The position numbers were made by a program, and so were the translations under genes. A stretch of DNA of 64,000 nucleotides from Betaproteobacteria bacterium (GTDB lineage Bacteria; Pseudomonadota; Gammaproteobacteria; Burkholderiales; Burkholderiaceae_F). Positions 52,679-59,279 of this stretch are shown here, one piece after another. Below the pieces are notes generated by a model. That model ran no database searches and was not told the origin of the DNA. It saw only the letters and a program-made list of their open reading frames with translations. Location: contig BOKW01000001.1 in assembly GCA_016861185.1 (NCBI GenBank), positions 1-64,000 on the forward strand, in the 5' to 3' direction. Every line of letters starts with the position of its first letter. Within the stretch, counting starts at the first letter, position 1.

Positions 52679-53687
52679 CGGCGCGAACGATCCGCTCGAA
52701 GATCAGCCTTGCCGTTTCGATGCAACGGCCGTCGCCGGTGGCCATCAGGTCCGCATACACCAGCGGCTCCGGCGCCAGCGCGGCGTCCTTGGCGTCGAAG
52801 TTCCAGAACCGGCGATAGATCTCGACGTTGCCGCCGGCGTCGGTGCGCAGTCGCAGATCGACGATCAGCCGCGGATCGACTCTATCCGCATAGAACGTGG
52901 CAGTGCCCGGGCGCAGGTAGCGGGTGATGCGTCCGCCTGCCGGCTCGCCGCCGAGCACCGCGCCGTACTTGGTGGGGTCGATCGTGTTCCACCACCCAAG
53001 GCTCTCCGCGCGATAGCGACCGAGCAGCAAGCGCGGCCGCAACGTGCGCGGATAGAACTCGGCCCACTGCTGCAGCAACCGCTCGTGCTGTAGCAGTCGG
53101 CGCTTGCCTTGCACTTCGGCCACGAAGCCCAGCTTGGGCAGTTCGGCCATCACCCAGCCGACGGTTCCGTGTGCCACGCCGGCACGCTGCGCGATCTCCC
53201 TGTAGGGCAGATCGACCCATTCCGGGTGACAGATCAACACAAACAACACCTGCAGCCCGCTCGCCTGGAATGCGCGTCCGACGGGCAGCCCTACGCCCGC
53301 GGGCAACTGCGGCTTTTCACCCTTCACCCAGACGAACAGCGGCGGCTGATCGATGAACGCGTTGCCCGCACCGTCGACGAACGGAATTCCGCGTGCACGA
53401 AGTTCTTCGGCCATCGGCGGCGTGACGTAATCGGCCACCAGGAGCGCTCGTTCGCCGAGCCGTTCGAGCTGGTGAACCACCGCGCCCAGCGCCTTGGGGC
53501 GCAATCCTCGCTTCAACTCGACGGCGTATCTGACTTCCCGGCCGCCGTAGCCGAGCCGCACGATCGCGTCGGCTGCCGTCTTGCGCAGCGCGACCTTGGG
53601 CCCCTCGGCTGCAGCCTTGATGCCGTAGCCCCGCAGCCGAGCGAGAGCAGCCGCGAGGAGTTCGTTCGGAGCAGTTCGTTTGTCCAC
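52671..53687 (-). CDS. AbiEi-like (type IV antitoxin family) transcriptional regulator, orphan
   Basis: The protein of 338 residues (344 if the GTG at 53705 is used) matches the AbiEi_2 antitoxin/regulator family. It has an N-terminal region with LRKTAADAIVRLGYGG and YAVELKRGLRPKALGAVVHQLERL, a helix-turn-helix-like LPYREIAQRAGVAHGTVGWVMAELPKLGF, and a long C-terminal domain with PTKYGAVLGGEPAGGRITRYL. In type IV systems it would be followed by an AbiEii nucleotidyltransferase toxin; here the broken ParE module follows instead. The GTG at 53687 is favoured because the promoter at 53696-53724 would start transcripts near it. Confidence 0.8.
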   Translation of the reverse strand: MDKRTAPNELLAAALARLRGYGIKAAAEGPKVALRKTAADAIVRLGYGGREVRYAVELKRGLRPKALGAVVHQLERLGERALLVADYVTPPMAEELRARGIPFVDGAGNAFIDQPPLFVWVKGEKPQLPAGVGLPVGRAFQASGLQVLFVLICHPEWVDLPYREIAQRAGVAHGTVGWVMAELPKLGFVAEVQGKRRLLQHERLLQQWAEFYPRTLRPRLLLGRYRAESLGWWNTIDPTKYGAVLGGEPAGGRITRYLRPGTATFYADRVDPRLIVDLRLRTDAGGNVEIYRRFWNFDAKDAALAPEPLVYADLMATGDGRCIETARLIFERIVRADA

Positions 53688-53695
53688 GATGACCG

Positions 53696-53724
53696 CATTG
53701 TCCACGGTACGTGGACAGTGTCAA
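53696..53724 (-). promoter_or_regulatory. Promoter with embedded palindrome upstream of the AbiEi-like gene
   Basis: On the minus strand TTGACA (53719-53724) is followed after 17 bases by ACAATG (53696-53701), a good -35 and a fair -10. The spacer and -10 contain the palindrome GTCCACG-TAC-CGTGGAC (53700-53716), and further GTCCAC/GTGGAC half-sites occur on both sides (53688 area and about 53728). This is the layout of an autorepressor operator; the likely ligand is the AbiEi-like protein itself. A start at 53687 would make the mRNA leaderless. Confidence 0.6.
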
Positions 53725-53739
53725 TTCGGTGGACAGGCC

Positions 53740-53893
53740 GCTCCGGAAGGCCGTCGATCCGGAACCGGTTGCCCGGATGCGGACCGACGATCAGCACGCC
53801 CAGCGCGCCGGTGCCGCCCGCATGATCGATGGGCGCGTGCGTGAGCAGGATCTGCCCGAACGGCGTGTCGGGGAGGGTCTCGTAGCGGAGCAG
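53740..53893 (-). pseudogene. Decayed partial copy of the MBL-fold hydrolase gene
   Basis: The frame reads LLRYETLPDTPFGQ, then ILLTHAPIDHAGGTGALGVL, then IVGPHPGNRFRIDGLPE. It matches the gene at 48149-48787 (MLRYETLPVTPFAQN, ILLTHAHIDHAGGTGTLARM, IVGPHPADQFWIDGLAQ). About 34 residues have been deleted between the first two segments, the start ATG is now CTG, and the metal-binding second His is Pro. Only the 5' third of the gene remains. Similarity resumes the same orientation, so it derives from duplication within this region. Confidence 0.85.
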
Positions 53894-53959
53894 GCGGGAG
53901 CGACCGATCCGCCGCCGCGGAACATCGCGGCTTCGGTTCGCCTCAGGGCCGAGATGAAG

Positions 53960-54118
53960 TTACGGCTTCTCCGCCACGACTTTGCCGTTCTTCATCACGT
54001 ACACCGGTGTGCCGTACATGCGCGCGATCCGGCGCGCCTCCTTGGCGGCGCGGCGCAGTGAGCGGCCGACGGCCCGCGAGAAGTCGTCGTGCTTTGGCTT
54101 TGCGGTTCTTGTCTTCAT
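53960..54118 (-). CDS. 52-residue basic protein overlapping the zeta-toxin gene
   Basis: The 52-residue product (MKTRTAKPKHDDFSRAVGRS, then RRAAKEARRIARMYGTPVYV, then MKNGKVVAEKP) is basic, with a helix followed by a short beta-hairpin-like end. Its ATG overlaps the TGA of the zeta-toxin gene (ATGA, 54115-54118), so the two are coupled. The end motif YGTPVYVMKNGKVV resembles short proteins encoded next to P-loop toxins. Position and size suit an antitoxin in reversed order (toxin first), but this is inference. Confidence 0.7.
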   Translation of the reverse strand: MKTRTAKPKHDDFSRAVGRSLRRAAKEARRIARMYGTPVYVMKNGKVVAEKP

Positions 54119-54651
54119 GGCCCCCGGTCGAGCAGTTCCGGTTTGCTGCCCGAGTTATCGTACACGGACCACTTGTCTGCCAGCGGTCGGTAGATGTCGA
54201 CGAAGTTCTGCCAACTGCGATCGAAACGTCGCAGCACGTCGGCGCGCGGGATGTTGTGCCCACCCTGTTTGACCCGCGCCGCGATCCGCCGCAATGCCAG
54301 GCGCGGCGAGGCAATCTTCAGGTACACGATCTCGATCCGGTACCCGGCGCGCTTCATCGTGCGCAAACGGGCGGCATATCCGACTCCGCTCAGGGTGCTC
54401 TCGAAGGCGAAGCTCTCGCGCGCCTGCGCCAGCCGATCCAGCTCCGCCAGGAACACTCGGCCCGCCGCAATCGCTGCATCGTCCGGTCTGAGCGGCGACA
54501 GTCCTGTCGCGATCAGATCGGCGTTCACGAAGTGGACGACGCCGGCCTCCCTCGGCAGGAAGTCGCGCGCGAACGTCGTCTTGCCGGCGCCGTTGGGACC
54601 GGCGATTACGATGCAGCGTGGTTGAGCGCGCTTGCGGCGCGGCTTCTGCAA
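54115..54651 (-). CDS. Zeta-toxin-family P-loop kinase
   Basis: The 178-residue protein has Walker A GPNGAGKTTFARDFLP (18-33) and FVNADLIATGLSPLRPDDAA, as in zeta/AAA_33 toxins, then SFAFESTLSGVGYAARL and YLKIASPRLALRRIAARVKQGGHNIP with the Arg-rich lid. Zeta toxins phosphorylate UDP-N-acetylglucosamine and block peptidoglycan synthesis; shorter chromosomal relatives may have other substrates. The 52-residue protein gene overlaps its stop codon. No classical epsilon antitoxin is present. Confidence 0.85.
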   Translation of the reverse strand: MQKPRRKRAQPRCIVIAGPNGAGKTTFARDFLPREAGVVHFVNADLIATGLSPLRPDDAAIAAGRVFLAELDRLAQARESFAFESTLSGVGYAARLRTMKRAGYRIEIVYLKIASPRLALRRIAARVKQGGHNIPRADVLRRFDRSWQNFVDIYRPLADKWSVYDNSGSKPELLDRGP

Positions 54652-54714
54652 GCTCTACTCCCTGCAGTTCGGCCCCACTCGACGGGACTTCGGGTGTTCG
54701 CACGGGGCAACGGC

Positions 54715-54801
54715 GAGCGTATCGACGCCGGTGCTCTGGCGCGCAGCGGCGTACACGAGCTGCCCGAAGTCTTTGTCTCCGCTCAACACCTCAGCCCACG
54801 T
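54715..54801 (-). pseudogene. Possible remnant of a DUF5615/PIN-like toxin
   Basis: The minus frame reads EVLSGDKDFGQLVYAAARQSTGV. The core DKDFGQLV equals the DUF5615 signature seen as DKDFGELA in the intact toxin at 47431-47781. Neither a start nor the rest of the domain can be followed; the frame continues with unrelated sequence to a stop at 54655. It fits a toxin gene fragment left by turnover, but the match is short. Confidence 0.35.
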
Positions 54802-54833
54802 ACTCCGGAGTCAACCGAAACGGATTCGGGCCG

Positions 54834-55292
54834 TCAGGGTAGTTCACCCGCCGCCCACCGGCGGTCGAACTCCTTCTTCGCACGCGCGTACTCGTTCGCG
54901 CATTGCATCGTCGCGCGATTGTCCGGGCTCGCGCAGAACTCCGACGGCCTGTAGAACCTGTTCCAGGCGCGCTCGCGTCGCTGCTGCTGCTCTAGCGCGG
55001 CGGCGATGCGAGCGTTTTCAGCTTCGATCGCCTTCCGCTGCGCGGTGGCACGCTCCGCTTTCTCCCGTTCGATGCGCTGCCTGCTTTCCTCCGCCGCGCG
55101 CCTCGCCTGTTCGTTGATCAGTGCCGACGTTCTGGCGGCTCGATCGATCGTCGTTTCCACGACCTGCAACTGCATCCATCGGACGACGCCGAAGATCAGA
55201 ACGATGCTAAGAAGTGTCGAAACGATCCAGACCCAGAAGCGCCGGTGCGAAGACGATACTTCGCTGCGGCGACCGTGAATGCGGACATGCAC
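54834..55292 (-). CDS. Membrane-anchored coiled-coil protein downstream of hsdM
   Basis: The 152-residue protein has a single membrane helix (about 17-39, FWVWIVSTLLSIVLIFGVVRW), then a Glu/Arg/Ala-rich coiled coil (about 50-110) and a C-terminal part with RFYRPSEFCASPDNRATMQCANEYARAKKEFDRRW (two Cys). A GTG start at 55292 is the best I can propose; the frame is open farther upstream. The gene lies 77 bases after hsdM on the same strand. Function is unknown. It may be part of the hsd-associated cargo. Confidence 0.55.
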   Translation of the reverse strand: MHVRIHGRRSEVSSSHRRFWVWIVSTLLSIVLIFGVVRWMQLQVVETTIDRAARTSALINEQARRAAEESRQRIEREKAERATAQRKAIEAENARIAAALEQQQRRERAWNRFYRPSEFCASPDNRATMQCANEYARAKKEFDRRWAAGELP

Positions 55293-55369
55293 CTCGCCAT
55301 GTCCACGCTGGCGGCCCAATCCGCCGTCGTCGGCCGAGTCCAGAAACACGGGTTCACGCCGCTCGCGCA

Positions 55370-56917
55370 CTACGCCTCCGAACTTGTTGTTCCGTTCAAA
55401 TCCGCCGCGATCAACCGAAACTGCTCCAGCGCCGCCTCCGGGTCCTCGACGATCTCCTGCGCGATCACTTCGGGCGGCGGCAAATTGTCGCTGTCGGCGA
55501 GGCTTTCGTCCTTGAGCCAAAAGATATCGAGGCTCGCCTTATCTCGCGCGATCAACTCGTCGTAGCTGTAAACGCGCCAGCGCCCCTTCGCTCCGACCTC
55601 CCCCTCTCCTGCATCAGCGGGAGAGGGCTGGGGTGAGGGAGTCTTTTCATCGAACCATGTCGGCTTCCGGTCGTGCCGATTGGCGGGGTTGTACAGCCGC
55701 ACGAACTCGTCCAGGTCTGCGCGCTTGAGCGGGTTGGTCTTCAGCGTGAAGTGCTTGTTGGTGCGCAGGTCGTAGATCCAGAGCTTGCGGGTCCACGGCG
55801 TCTCTGAGGCCGGCTTCTTTTCGAAGAACAGCACGTTGGCCTTGACGCCCTGCGCGTAGAACAGGCCCGTGGGCAGGCGCAGCAGGGTGTGCACGTCGCA
55901 CTCGTGCATCAGCTTGCGGCGGATGGTCTCGCCGGCGCCGCCTTCGAACAGCACGTTGTCGGGCACCACCACCGCGGCGCGGCCATGGGGCTTGAGCAAC
56001 GTCTTGATGTGCTGCACGAAGTTGAGCTGCTTGTTGCTGGTGGTGGCCCAGAAGTCGTCGCGCTCGACGATGTCCTTCTCGGTGGAGGTCTTGCCGTCCT
56101 CGCCGAGGATCATCGTGCTGCTCTTCTTCCCGAACGGCGGATTGGCCAGCACCACGTCGAAGCGCTCGCCAGGGTCGGACTTCAGCGCATCGTCGACCTT
56201 TATCGGGACATGTTTGTCCGAACCAATGCCGTGCAGCATCAGGTTCATCGCGCACACGCGCGCGGTGGCCTGCACCAGCTCCCAGCCGCGGAAGGCGCCT
56301 TCCTTGAGGTGGCGCTTCTCGTCGCGGGTGAGGTTGGGGTAGTGCTGCGTGATGTAGTTGTGCGCGGTGAACAGAAAGCCGCCGGTGCCGCAGGCCGGGT
56401 CGCAGACCGTCTCGCCGGGGCGCGGGGCGATGCAGTCCACCATCGCCTGGATCAGCGCGCGCGGCGTGAAGTACTGGCCGGCGCCGGACTTGATGTCCTG
56501 CGCGTTGCGCTCCAGCAGACCCTCGTAGGCGTCGCCCTTCACGTCGGCGCCCATCGCCGACCAGTTTTCGGCATCGATCAGATCGACGATCACGCGCCGC
56601 AGCTTGGCTGGGTCCTGGAACTTGTTCTGCGCCTTGCCGAAGATCAGCGCCAGCGTGCCCGGCTGCTTGCCCAGCTCTTCCAGCGTGTGGCGGTAGTGGT
56701 CGAACAGCGCATCGCCGTCTTTGGCCAGCAGCGCCGGCCAGGCGTAGGCGGCGGGGATGGGACTCGGCTGGCTGTGCGGCGGGCGGCTGCGCTCGTCCGC
56801 CATCTTGAGGAACAGCAGGTAGGTGAGTTGCTCGACGTAGTCGCCATAGCTCATCCCGTCGTCGCGCAGGACGTTGCAGTAGTTCCAGAGCTTCTGGATC
56901 AGGGTGGAGGTGTTCAT
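55370..56917 (-). CDS. hsdM: Type I restriction-modification DNA methyltransferase subunit HsdM
   Basis: The 515-residue protein is a type I N6-adenine methyltransferase subunit. It has an N-terminal helical HsdM_N domain (about 5-125), SAM motif I VCDPACGTGGFLF (171-183) and the catalytic NPPF (259-262), with FDVVLANPPFGKK. It would pair with HsdS and HsdR encoded upstream at 61727-64000. Residues ~424-441 (KTPSPQPSPADAGEGEV) are encoded by an inserted family C repeat, just before the GRWRVYSYDELIARDK segment that normally follows without a break. The gene is separated from hsdS by 4.8 kb of cargo. Confidence 0.92.
   Translation of the reverse strand: MNTSTLIQKLWNYCNVLRDDGMSYGDYVEQLTYLLFLKMADERSRPPHSQPSPIPAAYAWPALLAKDGDALFDHYRHTLEELGKQPGTLALIFGKAQNKFQDPAKLRRVIVDLIDAENWSAMGADVKGDAYEGLLERNAQDIKSGAGQYFTPRALIQAMVDCIAPRPGETVCDPACGTGGFLFTAHNYITQHYPNLTRDEKRHLKEGAFRGWELVQATARVCAMNLMLHGIGSDKHVPIKVDDALKSDPGERFDVVLANPPFGKKSSTMILGEDGKTSTEKDIVERDDFWATTSNKQLNFVQHIKTLLKPHGRAAVVVPDNVLFEGGAGETIRRKLMHECDVHTLLRLPTGLFYAQGVKANVLFFEKKPASETPWTRKLWIYDLRTNKHFTLKTNPLKRADLDEFVRLYNPANRHDRKPTWFDEKTPSPQPSPADAGEGEVGAKGRWRVYSYDELIARDKASLDIFWLKDESLADSDNLPPPEVIAQEIVEDPEAALEQFRLIAADLNGTTSSEA
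55599..55641. repeat. Palindromic repeat family C inserted in frame in hsdM
   Basis: The hairpin CCCTCTCC-TGCATCAGC-GGGAGAGGG (about 55602-55628), followed by the family tail CTGGGGTGAGGGA, lies inside hsdM. The frame is preserved, adding a Pro/Ser/Gly-rich peptide of about 16 residues. It replaces the short link between the catalytic domain and the C-terminal segment of HsdM and is likely a surface loop. Confidence 0.85.
56628..56917. repeat. Direct repeat copy 1: 5' end of hsdM (partner 58975-59264)
   Basis: The first 290 bases of the intact hsdM gene recur at 58975-59264 in the same orientation. By eye I count about 26 mismatches in total. However, the first 92 bases of the repeat as written on the plus strand (56628-56719 against 58975-59066) are identical. 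The pair flanks the AlbA_2-type ATPase gene and the small membrane protein gene, so recombination between copies would excise or duplicate that 2.3 kb cargo. Confidence 0.85.
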
Positions 56918-56952
56918 TCAGGTTGGCGATAGGTTCATCGGGATTTGCCGAT

Positions 56953-57444
56953 CTAGCGACGAACGGCCGGCGTGAACTCGTAGCCGTAATAGGACTGGGT
57001 CCCGCGTTCCTCTTCCCAGACACTGACGAATCGCTCGTTCTTCGCGTAGTAGTCCATCCCCGCACGCCATGCGCGGTAGACATCCTCCGGGATGTAGCCG
57101 CGCCTGTAGAACATGAATTCCTCTGCGCAAAGGTTGAAGTAATCGACAACGCGGGCTCGATCTTCCGACGTCAGCGGCCCCTCGCCATCAGCAATGAGCT
57201 GCAGCGCGTTGTTCATTTCGTCGTAGCGTTGGTTGAAGCGGTTGAAGAGTTCGAAGAAGAACTTGTTCGACTCGAGCGTGTGCTGATGCTGAAAGTGCGT
57301 GACTGCCCAGCAACCAGCGACCCACGCCAGCACCAGTTCTTGCTTGCGCACGGCGGGCGCGAACGCGTACAGAAGCGCACCCGCGCTGATCCCAATCAGG
57401 AACAGGACCCAAGAGCGGGTGTGACCGTTGGACCTCAGGTTCAT
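56953..57444 (-). CDS. Small membrane protein of unknown function (DUF4760-like)
   Basis: The 163-residue protein has one or two N-terminal hydrophobic segments (about 10-28 and 35-52, SWVLFLIGISAGALLYAF and LVLAWVAGCWAVTHF) and a cytoplasmic helical part with RVVDYFNLCAEEFMFYRRGYIPEDVYRAWRAGMDYY. The second part resembles DUF4760-type proteins, whose role is unknown. It lies 35 bases upstream of hsdM on the same strand, inside the repeat-bounded cargo segment. The composition is less GC-rich than the backbone. Confidence 0.6.
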   Translation of the reverse strand: MNLRSNGHTRSWVLFLIGISAGALLYAFAPAVRKQELVLAWVAGCWAVTHFQHQHTLESNKFFFELFNRFNQRYDEMNNALQLIADGEGPLTSEDRARVVDYFNLCAEEFMFYRRGYIPEDVYRAWRAGMDYYAKNERFVSVWEEERGTQSYYGYEFTPAVRR

Positions 57445-57555
57445 GGCGTTCGATAGTGGTTCGAGCGATGAGGACCCCGCGCGGACTGCGGAATGGGAGC
57501 CGAATTGGAGGCGAATTGGAGTGAATTGGAGTTCGACAGCATGTGAGCAGCCACT

Positions 57556-58971
57556 TCAGCGCAGAAGACGCCAATACGCGCCTCTGCCATGGCCAAGAGA
57601 CTCGACTAGGCCGAGCTGCTTGAGCAAAGAGAGGTCGTCCTTCACCTCCCAATCGGCCGGCCCACCCGGCAGCCCGGCGCGGATCTCCCGCAGCGCCAAG
57701 CCCCCGCGGCTCGCATCCAGCAAGGCGAGCACCGCCCGCTGCCGCTCCGTCAGGTCATGCGCAATCCGCTGCGGCGGCACGTAGCGGGTCGGCAGAAAGC
57801 GCACGGTCACGCAGCCGCCGGCGTCTTCGATCTCCGGCCGCGGCAAGCCGGCCTCTTCGGCCAGCCGAACGATCTTCAACGTACCCCGGCCCCAGGACTC
57901 GATCACGCCGCAGCGATACAGCACCCGCGCGATCAGCGGATTCCAGGGCAATGACTCATGCGGCTGGAGCAGCGCCGCCGGCGTCAGACCAAAGTGCAAG
58001 GTGCCGGACGACGTCACCTCCAGCCGATCGTCATAGATCGCCACGGCGACCGATCCGCCGCCGATGCTGTAGTCGCGGTGGCAGAACGCGTTGGCCAGCG
58101 CCTCGCGCAGCGCCAGCGGCGGATACAGCGGATCGTCCACCCGCTCGAACAACCCGGGCAGCACGCGGCCCGCTACCGGCAGACTCTCGCGCAAGAAGCG
58201 CTCGGCCAACTGCAGCAGGCGGAACACGTTGCCGTTGAACTGACGGTTGTCGAGAAACTCCGTCCGATCCACGCCACGAAAGCGGGCCACCCGCAGCAGG
58301 CACTGCGGCATGCGAACCTCCAGCCGCTCCTGCTTGCCGAACAACACCGCCGCCGCACGCAACATCGTGTCGTCGCGCATCAGTCCGAGTCCACGCAACA
58401 GTTCGGCAGGATCGCGCGTGCCCGGGTCTTCGGCCCGGCCACGGCGGATCGCTTCTTCGACCGTGCGCACCAGCTCATCGACGTCCAGGTCAGCGATCGT
58501 CCAATCAGGGGCCGGCTCGTTCTCCCAGCGCTGCTCGCTGTGCAAGCGTTCGAGCAGCATCCGGTTGTATTCGTCGCGCGAGAGCCGGGCATTCACGTTG
58601 CCCACGCGCAGATACGCCTGGCCGCGATAGCTGTACGGCCGGCTCGCGCCCTGGCCGACGGCTATGCAGATCACCTCCATCCCGCCGCCGACTGCAACGC
58701 GCTCGATCTGCGGAAAGGCCGGCGGATCGATCTCCCGAATCTCCTGCGCCAGCTCTTCCAGCGTGCGATCGCTGACCTGCTGGCCAGCGACATGCCCGTC
58801 CGCCTGCACGCCGAAGAGGACGCGCCCGCCCCGGTGATTGAGCATCGCGCACAGCGTCTGCATGGCCTCGCGGCGCTCGCCGGTCGTGCGCTTGAACTCC
58901 ACGACCTCCGACTCGCCCGCCTGCGCCGCCGCAGCTACGTCTTGAAGTGTCACACCGCACTCTCCGCACAT
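57556..58971 (-). CDS. AlbA_2/Schlafen-type ATP-binding protein with winged helix
   Basis: The 471-residue protein begins with an AlbA_2 (Schlafen-like, divergent AAA-4) domain (about 12-130: ESEVVEFKRTTGERREAMQTLCAMLN, GGRVLFGV, PYSYRGQAYLRVGN). A HATPase_c_4-like region follows (REALANAFCHRDYS, YDDRLEVTSSGTL) and then a C-terminal winged helix (RQRAVLALLDASRGGLALREI). Schlafen-related domains appear in several phage-defence systems. Its ATG lies inside the truncated hsdM copy, with AAGG from that copy as ribosome site, so its expression may depend on the hsdM-derived leader. Confidence 0.85.
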   Translation of the reverse strand: MCGECGVTLQDVAAAAQAGESEVVEFKRTTGERREAMQTLCAMLNHRGGRVLFGVQADGHVAGQQVSDRTLEELAQEIREIDPPAFPQIERVAVGGGMEVICIAVGQGASRPYSYRGQAYLRVGNVNARLSRDEYNRMLLERLHSEQRWENEPAPDWTIADLDVDELVRTVEEAIRRGRAEDPGTRDPAELLRGLGLMRDDTMLRAAAVLFGKQERLEVRMPQCLLRVARFRGVDRTEFLDNRQFNGNVFRLLQLAERFLRESLPVAGRVLPGLFERVDDPLYPPLALREALANAFCHRDYSIGGGSVAVAIYDDRLEVTSSGTLHFGLTPAALLQPHESLPWNPLIARVLYRCGVIESWGRGTLKIVRLAEEAGLPRPEIEDAGGCVTVRFLPTRYVPPQRIAHDLTERQRAVLALLDASRGGLALREIRAGLPGGPADWEVKDDLSLLKQLGLVESLGHGRGAYWRLLR

Positions 58972-59264
58972 GCCTGCGCCTTGCCGAAGATCAGCGCCAG
59001 CGTGCCCGGCTGCTTGCCCAGCTCTTCCAGCGTGTGGCGGTAGTGGTCGAACAGCGCATCGCCGTCGAGCAGGCGAAGCGTGGGCCAAGCGTAGGCGGCG
59101 GGGATGGGGCTCGCTTGGTTGTGTGGTGGGCGGCTGCGCTCGTCCGCCATCTTGAGAAACAGCAGATAAGTAAGCTGCTCGACGTAGTCGCCATAGCTCA
59201 TCCCGTCGTCGCGCAGGACGTTGCAGTAGTTCCAGAGCTTGTGGACGAGGGTGGAGGTGTTCAT
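58950..59264 (-). pseudogene. Truncated second hsdM copy (N-terminal 94 codons)
   Basis: The frame starts at ATG 59264 with MNTSTLVHKLWNYCNVLRDD and follows HsdM to LALIFGKAQ (residue ~96). It then leaves homology and ends ACAESAV at 58950, overlapping the AlbA_2-type gene start by 22 bases. The rest of the methyltransferase is absent. It is the second arm of the 290-base direct repeat with 56628-56917. Translated, it could couple expression of the AlbA_2-type gene. Confidence 0.85.
58975..59264. repeat. Direct repeat copy 2: hsdM 5' end (partner 56628-56917)
   Basis: This is the other arm of the 290-base direct repeat. The left 92 bases (58975-59066) are identical to 56628-56719, while the remainder shows about 26 differences over 198 bases. 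Such a step in divergence suggests gene conversion or recent recombination near the truncation point rather than a simple target duplication. Confidence 0.85.
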
Positions 59265-59279
59265 CGCGAGCACGCGCCC

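Noticed and set aside
55292-55520. Upstream extension of the membrane coiled-coil protein into hsdM
   Set aside because: It overlaps the well-supported end of hsdM in a different frame and has low-complexity Arg/Gly composition.
59067-59264. The hsdM repeat interpreted as a transposon target-site duplication
   Set aside because: At 290 bases with about 26 mismatches it is far too long and diverged; homologous recombination between hsd alleles fits better.
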